DNA of 64,000 nucleotides from Halobacillus alkaliphilus (lineage in GTDB: Bacteria > Bacillota > Bacilli > Bacillales > Halobacillaceae), in the NCBI RefSeq assembly GCF_900113125.1, contig NZ_FOOG01000006.1, forward strand, positions 78,900 through 142,899, in the 5' to 3' direction. Below, one piece after another: positions 57,103 to 64,000 of the stretch. Position 1 is the stretch's first letter. Every line of letters starts with the position of its first letter. Position numbers and translations under genes: made by a program. Below the pieces are notes generated by a model. That model was not told the origin of the DNA and did not search any database. It worked only from the letters and a program-made list of their open reading frames with translations.

Positions 57103-58041
57103 GTGCACTCGCAAGCAAAAACAGCTAAGCCAGGAACAATTAACATTGTTCTTAATGATACGAAGTCTAAAGCTGTGCCCATCCAGCACGTTCGCCCTAA
57201 AGAGCAGCCTTTAACACCTTTTCGTAGAATTGATGATTTCTTTTCATCGATCGTGGGTCTTGGCGATTTGAAAACTCGTATTAAGGAAATTTATGCTCAG
57301 GTATTAATTGCTCATAAAAGGAAAGAACTAGGGTTAAAATCTGAGCAACAGGTACTCCATATGGTTTATAAAGGAAACCCTGGTACAGGGAAAACAACGA
57401 TTGCCAGAATGGTAGCCCAGCTTTTTTATGAGATTGAAGTGCTTGAAAAGGGGCATTTTATAGAAGTGGACCGCAGTGATCTTGTTGGAGAATATATAGG
57501 CCATACAGCGAAAAAAACAAAAGACTTAATCCATAAAGCACTTGGCGGTGTGCTCTTTATTGATGAAGCTTATTCTCTAGCAAGAGGCGGGGAAAAAGAC
57601 TTCGGGAAGGAAGCTATTGATACGATCGTGAAATGCATGGAGGATCATCATAATCAATTCATTATCATTCTAGCGGGATATCCGGATGAAATGGATGATT
57701 TTTTACAAATTAATCCCGGCTTAGCATCTCGTTTTCCAATCCAGTTATCTTTCTCAAATTATTCCGCCCCCGAATTAGCAGCTATTGCTAACGGCATGCT
57801 CCGTGATCGCGATTATCGTCTGACAGCTGATGCAGAAAGGAAATTATATCAGCATTTATCCTATGTTTGTTCCCGTAAAGCCGGAAATTTTTCAAACGCT
57901 CGATATGTACGCAATGTAATAGAAGAAGCCATACGTAAACACGCCTGGCGGGTAATTAGCAGCCCAAATCAAAAGAAAGCAGCATTAATGACTTTAGAAG
58001 CGGAAGATTTTACGGTAACGAACTCGTTTCCGTCCCCATAA
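57103..58041 (+). CDS. spoVK: Stage V sporulation protein K, CbbX-like AAA+ ATPase
   Basis: SpoVK is an AAA+ ATPase required for spore maturation. The 312-residue protein has Walker A GNPGTGKTT near residue 95, Walker B GVLFIDEAYSLARGG, the DLVGEYIGHTA region and a C-terminal lid with the sensor arginine region GNFSNARYVRNVIE. I chose GTG 57103 because GGAGGG is 6 nt upstream; an in-frame TTG at 57058 has no ribosome binding site. I could not find a convincing sigma-E promoter, although sigma-E drives spoVK in B. subtilis. Confidence 0.92.
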   Translation: MHSQAKTAKPGTINIVLNDTKSKAVPIQHVRPKEQPLTPFRRIDDFFSSIVGLGDLKTRIKEIYAQVLIAHKRKELGLKSEQQVLHMVYKGNPGTGKTTIARMVAQLFYEIEVLEKGHFIEVDRSDLVGEYIGHTAKKTKDLIHKALGGVLFIDEAYSLARGGEKDFGKEAIDTIVKCMEDHHNQFIIILAGYPDEMDDFLQINPGLASRFPIQLSFSNYSAPELAAIANGMLRDRDYRLTADAERKLYQHLSYVCSRKAGNFSNARYVRNVIEEAIRKHAWRVISSPNQKKAALMTLEAEDFTVTNSFPSP

Positions 58042-58043
58042 TG

Positions 58044-58071
58044 GTACCGTTATCTATCTACGGTACTTTTT
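58044..58071 (+). terminator. Terminator between spoVK and hflX
   Basis: GTACCGT at 58044-58050 pairs with ACGGTAC at 58060-58066, followed by five Ts. The stem is short. Confidence 0.6.
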
Positions 58072-58079
58072 GGTATGAT
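58071..58079 (+). promoter_or_regulatory. Extended -10 promoter of hflX
   Basis: TGG directly followed by TATGAT (58074-58079), 42 bp before hflX, forms an extended -10. Confidence 0.45.
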
Positions 58080-58120
58080 GGAAATGAATCATTCAGGTAT
58101 ATAGAAAAGAAGGTGGAAAT

Positions 58121-59356
58121 ATGCAAGGTAAAGAGCGAGTAATCCTAGTTGCTAGAAAAGATCCTAATGAGGAAGAAAAGCGGTTTAACTCTTCGCTTGA
58201 AGAACTCCAATCGTTAACGGAAACTGCGGATGGAGATGTATGCAAAGTTATCACACAAAAAAGGGACCGGGTGCACCCGGCTACATATTTAGGTGAGGGA
58301 AAGTTAGAAGAGATAAAAGCTGCAGCTTTGGAAACAGAAGCTGAGCTAATTATCTTTAATGACGAGCTCACCCCCGGCCAGCTTAGGAATATTTCAGATA
58401 AAGTTGAACGACGTGTGCTGGACAGAAGTCAGCTTATTTTAGATATATTCGCCAGCCGTGCCCGCACTAAGGAAGGTAAACTTCAAGTAGAATTAGCCCA
58501 GTTGCAGTACTTATTGCCTCGTCTGGCAGGACAGGGGGCAGAGCTTTCCCGATTGGGCGGAGGAATTGGAACACGTGGTCCAGGAGAGACAAAACTCGAA
58601 ACCGATCGCCGGCACATAAGACGCAGAATCGATGATATTAAGAAGCGTTTGAACTCTGTAGTCAAGCAGAGGGAACAGTATCGCCAGCGCCGTAAAGAAA
58701 ACCGGGCTTTTCAAATTGCAATTGTAGGTTATACCAACGCAGGAAAATCTACATTTTTTAATCGTGTGACGGAAAGTGATTCCTATGAAGAAAATCTGTT
58801 GTTTGCGACTCTTGACCCTCTGACGAGACAGATGAGTCTTCCATCAGGATTTCAAGCCCTTATTTCCGATACTGTAGGTTTTATACAAGACCTGCCAACG
58901 ACACTGATTGCTGCTTTCCGCTCCACGCTGGAAGAAGTGACAGAAGCTGATTTCATTTTGCATATGGTGGATGCTTCGCACCCTGACCACCTGCAGCAAG
59001 AAAAAACAGTGCTGCGGCTGCTTGATGAATTAGGAGCGGGTCAGTTGCCAATGCTTACGGTTTATAACAAAAAGGATTTACTTCGAGAGGATTTTATCCC
59101 CGAAACTTACCCATCTTTAACGGTTAGTGTGCATGACCGGATTGATCTGAAGCGGATTTTAGATAAGATTGAAGTTGTGTTAAAAGAAGAGTGGCATGAA
59201 TACGATGTATTTATTCCTGCATCGGAAGGTAAACGCCTTCAGCAATTTAAAAAATTCAGCATGATTATTAGCATGGATTTCTACGAGGATAAAGAGGGAT
59301 ATGCTCTTCATGGGTTCATCCATCCGGACCATCCGCTGAAACATCAGATACTATAA
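58121..59356 (+). CDS. hflX: Ribosome-associated GTPase HflX
   Basis: HflX is a GTPase that splits stalled or stress-damaged ribosomes. The N-terminal domain ends with the conserved GGGIGTRGPGETKLETDRR, and the G domain has G1 GYTNAGKST, DTVGFIQDLP and NKKD. The length is 411 residues. GAAGGTGG precedes ATG 58121. It is followed after 21 nt by ynbB, as in B. subtilis. Confidence 0.95.
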   Translation: MQGKERVILVARKDPNEEEKRFNSSLEELQSLTETADGDVCKVITQKRDRVHPATYLGEGKLEEIKAAALETEAELIIFNDELTPGQLRNISDKVERRVLDRSQLILDIFASRARTKEGKLQVELAQLQYLLPRLAGQGAELSRLGGGIGTRGPGETKLETDRRHIRRRIDDIKKRLNSVVKQREQYRQRRKENRAFQIAIVGYTNAGKSTFFNRVTESDSYEENLLFATLDPLTRQMSLPSGFQALISDTVGFIQDLPTTLIAAFRSTLEEVTEADFILHMVDASHPDHLQQEKTVLRLLDELGAGQLPMLTVYNKKDLLREDFIPETYPSLTVSVHDRIDLKRILDKIEVVLKEEWHEYDVFIPASEGKRLQQFKKFSMIISMDFYEDKEGYALHGFIHPDHPLKHQIL

Positions 59357-59377
59357 AAAAGTTAGGAAGACACCATC

Positions 59378-60640
59378 ATGAATATCGAAACTATTAAAAT
59401 GCAAAGTGAACAAGAAATAACATCCGAGCACAAACGAATCGATGAAATTGTTGAATTTAATCAGGCGAAAGTACTCCGTGCTTTTCAGAAATTAAGGGTG
59501 AGTGATTCTCATTTCAACCCGACTACAGGCTATGGCTACGATGATTTTGGGAGAGATACACTTGAATCTCTTTATGCAGAAATTTTCAGTGCGGAGGACG
59601 CCCTTGTCCGTCCGCAATTGATTTCAGGAACCCATGCGATTACAACGGCTTTATTCGGAGTTCTACGGCCTGGGGATGAGCTTTTATATATTACTGGTGA
59701 GCCCTATGACACTCTTAGGGACGTTATTGGGACAGGCCGAAAAAAGGATATGGGCTCGCTGAGAGATTTCGGGGTTTCCTATCAGTCCATTGCTTTAACA
59801 GAGGAGGGAGATTTTCAGGTTGAGGAAATCCTTTCGTCGATCTCTTCCTCCACGAAGGTAGTAGGAATTCAACGTTCGAAAGGATATGAAGAGCGGCCGT
59901 CATTCACTATTAAACAAATAGCTTCTATCATCGAACGAATCCGGGAAGTAAAAGAGGACGTTATTATATTTGTCGATAACTGCTACGGAGAGTTCGTTGA
60001 AATGAAGGAGCCGCTTGAAGCAGGAGCTGATTTAATCGCCGGGTCATTAATCAAAAACCCCGGAGGCGGGATCGCTAGAATGGGCGGTTACATAGCCGGC
60101 AAGGAAGAACTCATTGAACTGTGCAGCTACCGTTTAACGGCTCCCGGGCTAGGTAAAGAGACCGGTGCAAGCCTAAATAGTCTTCAAGAAATGTATCAGG
60201 GCATTTTCCTGGCGCCTCATGTAGTAGGAGAAGCGCTAAAGGGAGCGGTGTTTACAGCTCACTTTCTTAACATGCTAGGTTTTGACACGAACCCTGCCTA
60301 TAATGCTGAGCGTACAGATTTAATTCAGTCTGTGAATTTTGATTCTGCTGAGCAAATGATTCGATTCTGTCAGTCCATTCAACATGCTTCTCCGGTTAAT
60401 TCGCATGTAAGCCCGCAGCCAAGCCCAATGCCAGGATATGATGATCATGTAATCATGGCTGCAGGAACCTTTATCCAGGGAGCTAGCCTTGAACTGACAG
60501 CTGACGGCCCTATAAGGCCTCCTTACACGGCTTTTGTACAAGGCGGGTTAACCTATTCGCACGTAAAGATAGCTGTAACGGGAGCAATTGAACGCCTGTT
60601 AGAAGAAGGATATGTGAAGATAAGTTTACCCAATCAATAA
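59378..60640 (+). CDS. ynbB: YnbB, PLP-dependent methionine gamma-lyase-like protein
   Basis: This 420-residue PLP-dependent protein of the YnbB family has often been annotated as an aluminium resistance protein or cystathionine/methionine lyase-like enzyme. PLP-fold features are GYGYDDFGRDTLE, PQLISGTHAI, FVDNCYGEFVE and the probable PLP lysine in GSLIKNPGGG. The true substrate is not established. Its place between hflX and glnR is conserved in Bacillaceae. Confidence 0.88.
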   Translation: MNIETIKMQSEQEITSEHKRIDEIVEFNQAKVLRAFQKLRVSDSHFNPTTGYGYDDFGRDTLESLYAEIFSAEDALVRPQLISGTHAITTALFGVLRPGDELLYITGEPYDTLRDVIGTGRKKDMGSLRDFGVSYQSIALTEEGDFQVEEILSSISSSTKVVGIQRSKGYEERPSFTIKQIASIIERIREVKEDVIIFVDNCYGEFVEMKEPLEAGADLIAGSLIKNPGGGIARMGGYIAGKEELIELCSYRLTAPGLGKETGASLNSLQEMYQGIFLAPHVVGEALKGAVFTAHFLNMLGFDTNPAYNAERTDLIQSVNFDSAEQMIRFCQSIQHASPVNSHVSPQPSPMPGYDDHVIMAAGTFIQGASLELTADGPIRPPYTAFVQGGLTYSHVKIAVTGAIERLLEEGYVKISLPNQ

Positions 60641-60678
60641 GATATTTTCTTACTTTTCTCACTTTTTCAACATATTTG

Positions 60679-60695
60679 TGTGAACATTCCTCACA
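60679..60695 (+). promoter_or_regulatory. GlnR/TnrA binding site of glnRA
   Basis: TGTGA-N7-TCACA is a perfect match to the GlnR/TnrA consensus TGTnA-N7-TnACA. It lies just upstream of the -35 element of glnR, suiting repression by GlnR when nitrogen is in excess. Confidence 0.8.
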
Positions 60696-60699
60696 TATG

Positions 60700-60727
60700 T
60701 TGACATATCCTCTGCTTATCGTATAAT
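60700..60727 (+). promoter_or_regulatory. Sigma-A-type promoter of glnRA
   Basis: TTGACA at 60700-60705 and TATAAT at 60722-60727 are both perfect, with 16-bp spacing. Confidence 0.85.
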
Positions 60728-60764
60728 TAAAGCAGTATCATTCTTATGGGGAGGTGGCACATCG

Positions 60765-61169
60765 ATGAGTGATGAAATTCGTCGTTCTATGCCGTTATTC
60801 CCGATGGGGATTGTTCAATCACTGACAGACCTTTCTGCCCGGCAGATCCGCTATTATGAACAGCATCAGCTAGTACAACCTGCCCGTTCAGAAGGGAACC
60901 GCCGACTGTTTTCATTTAATGATGTAGATCGACTTCTGGAAATTAAAGATCTCATTGAACAAGGCGTTAATATGGCAGGGATTAAGCAGGTTCTTAAGCT
61001 GACAGATCAGCCGGAGAATGAGGTATATGATGAGAAACGAGTTGAGGAAGTTCATAGTGAACTAACTGAAAAAGAACTCCGTCGTATGCTGCAGCAAGAA
61101 CTTTTCACCGCGGGAAGGCAAGGCAAGCTAGGAATTAGGCAGGGGGAATTGTCTAGATTCTTCCACTAA
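60765..61169 (+). CDS. glnR: Nitrogen regulator GlnR, MerR family
   Basis: GlnR represses glnRA and other nitrogen genes when feedback-inhibited glutamine synthetase signals good nitrogen supply. The 134-residue protein has the MerR helix-turn-helix ([20 protein letters not shown]) and a short C-terminal tail that interacts with glutamine synthetase ([20 protein letters not shown], ending LSRFFH). It is followed 25 nt later by glnA. Confidence 0.95.
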   Translation: MSDEIRRSMPLFPMGIVQSLTDLSARQIRYYEQHQLVQPARSEGNRRLFSFNDVDRLLEIKDLIEQGVNMAGIKQVLKLTDQPENEVYDEKRVEEVHSELTEKELRRMLQQELFTAGRQGKLGIRQGELSRFFH

Positions 61170-61194
61170 ATTGTGTTGAGAGGAGACTGGAATT

Positions 61195-62526
61195 ATGGGT
61201 TTAACCAAAGAAGAAATTTACAAGAAACTTGATGAGGAAAATGTTCGTTTTATTCGATTGCAGTTCACGGATATGCTGGGAACGATCAAAAACGTCGAAA
61301 TCCCGCTTAGTCAACTGGATAAGGCTTTAGAGGGTATGATGATGTTTGATGGTTCATCTATCGAAGGCTTCGTGCGCATCGAGGAATCTGACATGTACTT
61401 AGTACCAGATTTAGATACATTCGTGGTCTTCCCTTGGACATCTGAAAAAGGGAAAGTAGCCCGCTTCATTTGTGATATTTACAATCCAGACAAGACTCCT
61501 TTTGAAGGGTGCCCACGTTATAATTTAAAACGTAACATCAAAAAAATGGAAAAACTTGGTTTTTCTGCGTTTAACATAGGTACTGAGCCTGAATTCTTTT
61601 TATTTAAACTTGATGAAAAAGGCGAACCAACCATGGAACTAAACGATAAAGGCGGTTATTTCGATCTCGCTCCAACTGATTTAGGTGAAAATTGCCGACG
61701 GGATATTGTTCTTGAACTTGAAGAAATCGGATTTGAAATAGAAGCTTCTCACCACGAGGTAGCTCCTGGCCAGCACGAGATTGATTTCAAATACTCTGAT
61801 GCTGTGAAACACTGTGATGATATCCAGACGTTTAAACTAGTTGTAAAAACGATCGCACGTCAACACGGTCTTCACGCGACTTTCATGCCAAAACCTTTAT
61901 TTGGCGTAAACGGTTCCGGCATGCATGCGAATATGTCTTTGTTTAATGAAGACGGAAATGCTTTTTACGATGAAAATGGTGATAAAGAATTATCCGAAGT
62001 TGCTTACCAGTTTACTGCAGGGATTATTAAACATGCGACAAACTTTACGGCAATTACTAATCCTACAGTAAACTCCTACAAGCGGCTTGTACCTGGTTAT
62101 GAAGCACCTTGCTACGTTGCCTGGTCTGGACAGAACCGCAGTCCGCTCGTACGTGTTCCTACCTCCCGTGGGTTAAGCACTCGTATAGAGGTAAGAAGCG
62201 TAGACCCTGCTGCCAACCCTTATATGGCAATGGCTGTACTATTGGCTGCAGGTCTTGACGGTGTTGAAAATAAATTAAAAGCCCCAACTCCAGTTGACCG
62301 CAACATCTATGTGATGAACAAAAAGGAACGTGAAGCACACGGCATTAAAGATCTACCAGCCACTCTCTTCAACGCTCTTGAAGAACTGCAGGAAGATCCA
62401 ATCATGGTCGAAGCTCTAGGAGAGCACCTGTTTGAACACTTTATTGAAGCGAAAGAAATCGAATGGGATATGTTCCGTACACAAGTACACCCTTGGGAGC
62501 GCGAACAATACTTACAAACATATTAA
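61195..62526 (+). CDS. glnA: Glutamine synthetase, type I-alpha
   Basis: GlnA makes glutamine from glutamate, ammonia and ATP and also controls GlnR and TnrA by protein contact. The 443-residue length and the absence of the adenylylation tyrosine loop place it in type I-alpha. [30 protein letters not shown] and [19 protein letters not shown] (metal and substrate sites) are present. AGAGGAGA precedes ATG 61195. A strong terminator closes the glnRA operon. Confidence 0.97.
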   Translation: MGLTKEEIYKKLDEENVRFIRLQFTDMLGTIKNVEIPLSQLDKALEGMMMFDGSSIEGFVRIEESDMYLVPDLDTFVVFPWTSEKGKVARFICDIYNPDKTPFEGCPRYNLKRNIKKMEKLGFSAFNIGTEPEFFLFKLDEKGEPTMELNDKGGYFDLAPTDLGENCRRDIVLELEEIGFEIEASHHEVAPGQHEIDFKYSDAVKHCDDIQTFKLVVKTIARQHGLHATFMPKPLFGVNGSGMHANMSLFNEDGNAFYDENGDKELSEVAYQFTAGIIKHATNFTAITNPTVNSYKRLVPGYEAPCYVAWSGQNRSPLVRVPTSRGLSTRIEVRSVDPAANPYMAMAVLLAAGLDGVENKLKAPTPVDRNIYVMNKKEREAHGIKDLPATLFNALEELQEDPIMVEALGEHLFEHFIEAKEIEWDMFRTQVHPWEREQYLQTY

Positions 62527-62534
62527 TCCTGATC

Positions 62535-62569
62535 AAGCCTTGGCGCTCAAAGCGCCGGGGCTTTTTCTT
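62535..62569 (+). terminator. Intrinsic terminator after glnA
   Basis: AAGCCTTGGCGCT at 62535-62547 pairs with AGCGCCGGGGCTT at 62551-62563 (two G-U), followed by Ts. Confidence 0.9.
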
Positions 62570-63060
62570 ATATTACGGGACTAGATCACACCAAATTCAT
62601 TGATTATGATACCCTTCCGTTTATACTAAAGTCATCAATTTTTCCCTATAAACATGACCCCCACGACAGACCAGATGTATTTATCAAACTAGTGAAACGA
62701 CTATACTCAAGCTATCGCGAGATCAAATTATATTTTTGAAAGCAATAAAGACAACTATATAATGTTTACAATTAAAACCTTGCCTTTGTGGAAGATAAAA
62801 CAAATATATGAAAAACGATTATCGCCACACCCATTAGCCCTCCCGTAATTTTATAAGGAGTTCTTGCTGAATTTGAAATTGATTTTAATTTTCAGGGCAA
62901 TCGACAAAGCCCCGGAAGTTTTTGACCTGAAATTAGTTAGCCTATACTTACTAAAAATCCTCTTCGAAAATTAGATCATTTAAGGATGGCGTCTACTAAA
63001 AACGACATTGAGCAGCAAGTTAAGTTTGGTGTTTAATTTTAGTGAAAAAGCACAGAAACC
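62570..63060. other. AT-rich intergenic stretch without a recognisable gene
   Basis: About 500 bases after glnA hold no complete gene. A 40-codon open stretch on the minus strand (62772-62891) encodes a hydrophobic segment but has no ribosome binding site or family I know. No repeats or RNA gene are evident. It may be decayed accessory DNA, since conserved synteny ends at glnA. Confidence 0.5.
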
Positions 63061-63089
63061 TCATATATTACCCACTTTTAAGTGTATCG

Positions 63090-63101
63090 CAACACATGTT
63101 G
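63090..63101. promoter_or_regulatory. Palindrome CAACA-CA-TGTTG before the orphan HTH gene
   Basis: This 12-bp palindrome lies 3 bp upstream of a TATGAT element (63105-63110) and 45 bp before the HTH gene start. A second copy, CAACA-AA-TGTTG, occurs inside the gene at 63357-63368. Both may be operators for the encoded protein. Confidence 0.45.
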
Positions 63102-63145
63102 TGTTATGATTTATATACAACAATTGATTTGTTAGGGGATGTAGA

Positions 63146-63694
63146 ATGGAACAATATACTGTCGACCAAGCATTGGAAAAATTAAAGCAATATAAAATTA
63201 CGACACATAAGGAGAGCCTTCGACGATGGCTGCGGAACGGCACCATTAAAGGGGTAGAACCAGCAACTCGAAAGGATGGCTGGCGAATAAATAAAGATGA
63301 TCTATGGTCGTTCATCGAGGAACGTACGTTGATTGAGGAAACACAAAAACCTAACGCAACAAATGTTGTAAAAGAGGGTGATGCCCGGGAATTTTATAGA
63401 GCGGAAATGTGGTGGGAAATTGCACGTAAAAATATGTTCGAAGGATCCGTTGAAGTAAAAAAAACAGATGTACGCTCATGTATTAAACAAAAAAACTATT
63501 CTGAAAAATTTGAAACTTATATATGGAATAGGATTACAGAACATACCTGGCAAGCTACGCCTCGCATATTTTATTTGCATGATGCTTTTCTTTTTAGCAG
63601 CCAACGTATAAAGATGGACACTAATTATAAGGAACGCAAAGAGCAGATATTGTTCGCTTTAATTGAATACTTAAGAAATAACGGTATTAAGTAG
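63146..63694 (+). CDS. Orphan helix-turn-helix DNA-binding protein
   Basis: I do not recognise a named gene. The 182-residue protein starts with a MerR/excisionase-like helix-turn-helix region (YTVDQALEKLKQYKITTHKE, then LRRWLRNGTIKGV and GWRINKDDLWSFIEER). The rest is a basic, aromatic-rich domain with no motif I can name. AGGGGATG precedes ATG 63146. Such proteins are common on plasmids and mobile elements. It sits alone between glnA and a transposon end, with an AT-rich upstream region, which suggests accessory DNA. Confidence 0.6.
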   Translation: MEQYTVDQALEKLKQYKITTHKESLRRWLRNGTIKGVEPATRKDGWRINKDDLWSFIEERTLIEETQKPNATNVVKEGDAREFYRAEMWWEIARKNMFEGSVEVKKTDVRSCIKQKNYSEKFETYIWNRITEHTWQATPRIFYLHDAFLFSSQRIKMDTNYKERKEQILFALIEYLRNNGIK

Positions 63695-63717
63695 ATAGAG
63701 TTAATATAATAGTATAA

Positions 63718-63800
63718 TTGAACTACCCCCACTTACTCGCTGACGCTCCTTGAAGTTGGGGGATTCCTAAGAGCACGAACCTAACGGTTCGTTCAAATGA
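63718..63800 (-). ncRNA. Putative right-end (omega) guide RNA scaffold of TnpB
   Basis: In IS200/IS605 elements the 3' end of the tnpB transcript plus the right end forms the RNA scaffold that TnpB uses, and the guide is read from the flanking DNA. The two hairpins here fit that role. The guide would start at 63717 and run leftward on the minus strand. This is inferred from the family and position only. Confidence 0.45.
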
Positions 63801-64000
63801 TTAGGCTAGCCCCGTCGCACCGACGGTTGGAAGGACTCTTTTAATTTCCTTCAATATATTGAAACTCGCATTTAGATCGCGGTCGTGGCGGGAGCCGCAA
63901 TTCGGGCAGTTCCACGTTCGAACAGCGAGATTCTTTACCTCATTGTTTTGGTATCCGCACTTGGAACACAGCTGAGAACTCGCAAAAACTTTTGATACGG
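63801..64000 (-). CDS. tnpB: TnpB (RNA-guided nuclease / IS605 OrfB), C-terminal end only
   Basis: The minus-strand frame ends at TAA 63803-63801 and runs off the right edge, so about 65 C-terminal residues are visible. They contain the zinc-ribbon CSKCGYQN and [11 protein letters not shown], where the final Asp of HDRDLNA is the last RuvC catalytic residue. TnpB is an RNA-guided DNA nuclease, ancestral to Cas12. The visible part is intact; whether the whole gene is functional cannot be judged here. Confidence 0.85.
   Translation of the reverse strand, partial: VSKVFASSQLCSKCGYQNNEVKNLAVRTWNCPNCGSRHDRDLNASFNILKEIKRVLPTVGATGLA

Larger units (their letters stand above)
63718..64000 (-). mobile_element. 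Right end of an IS200/IS605-type element, continuing beyond the window
   Basis: The element ends at a TTCAA on the minus strand (63722-63718). Internal to it is a subterminal hairpin, CCCCCA at 63726-63731 with TGGGGG at 63757-63762, and a second perfect hairpin ACGAACC/GGTTCGT at 63775-63792. Together with the TnpB end this is the usual arrangement of an IS605-family right end. The left end and any tnpA lie outside the window. Confidence 0.75.

Noticed and set aside
57014..57214. Plus-strand frame with an ATG at 57101 overlapping the spoVK start
   Set aside because: The ATG shares the ribosome binding site of spoVK, but the frame is short and unrelated to any family; GTG 57103 gives the conserved SpoVK N-terminus.
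62772..62891. Minus-strand 40-codon hydrophobic open stretch after glnA, resembling a piece of a small membrane protein
   Set aside because: It has no ribosome binding site, its only internal ATG leaves about 20 codons, and no family is recognisable; it could be a decayed gene but cannot be supported.

Overview
The window is a compact chromosomal core of a low-GC, endospore-forming Firmicute of the family Bacillaceae. The gene order follows the Bacillus subtilis rseP-to-glnA segment closely. Spore genes (dpaAB, tepA, spoIIIE, spoVS, cotE, spoVK) and matching sporulation-type promoters show that it sporulates. Acidic linkers in RodZ, SpoIIIE and NusA would suit a salt-tolerant relative such as Halobacillus or Virgibacillus, but that is inference only. 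Nearly every gene lies on the + strand; the exceptions are one Xre-type regulator and a transposon fragment at the right edge.
Layout: 1-7.4 kb holds rseP (5' end missing), proS and polC. 7.4-14.6 kb is the nusA-infB operon (rimP, nusA, ylxR, ylxQ, infB, ylxP, rbfA, truB, ribF), preceded by a strong promoter and a leader with two hairpins. 14.6-18.5 kb holds rpsO, pnp, a polysaccharide-deacetylase-like ylxY and ymxH. 18.8-23.6 kb is the dipicolinate and lysine/diaminopimelate branch (dpaA, dpaB, asd, dapG, dapA). 23.7-27.2 kb holds tepA, ylzJ and spoIIIE. 27.4-33.1 kb is a GntR regulator with a BMP-family nucleoside ABC transporter (nupNOPQ). 33.2-40.6 kb is ymfF, ymfH, ymfI, ymfJ, ymfK, rodZ, pgsA and cinA. 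40.8-49.5 kb is recA, rny, ymdB, spoVS, tdh, kbl, miaB and ricA. 49.7-62.5 kb is cotE, mutS, mutL, an Xre regulator on the minus strand, miaA, hfq, spoVK, hflX, ynbB, glnR and glnA.
After glnA the syntenic core stops. About 0.6 kb has no recognisable gene. It is followed by an orphan helix-turn-helix gene with repeated small palindromes and by the 3' end of an IS200/IS605-type TnpB gene on the minus strand, with its right-end hairpins.
Regulation can be read directly at many places: sigma-G-like promoters before tepA and ymfJ, sigma-K-like before dpaA and cotE, sigma-H-like before spoVS, a LexA-type box before recA, a perfect GlnR/TnrA box before glnRA, a cre-like site before nupN, and four operator copies spaced exactly 22 bp apart between the Xre gene and miaA.
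The main oddities are a RibF whose riboflavin-kinase half has lost its hallmark motif, the 22-bp operator array, the TnpB end with a predictable guide sequence, and several genes absent relative to B. subtilis (mlpA, rnjB, pbpX). I found no CRISPR array, rRNA, tRNA, prophage or clearly new multi-gene system.
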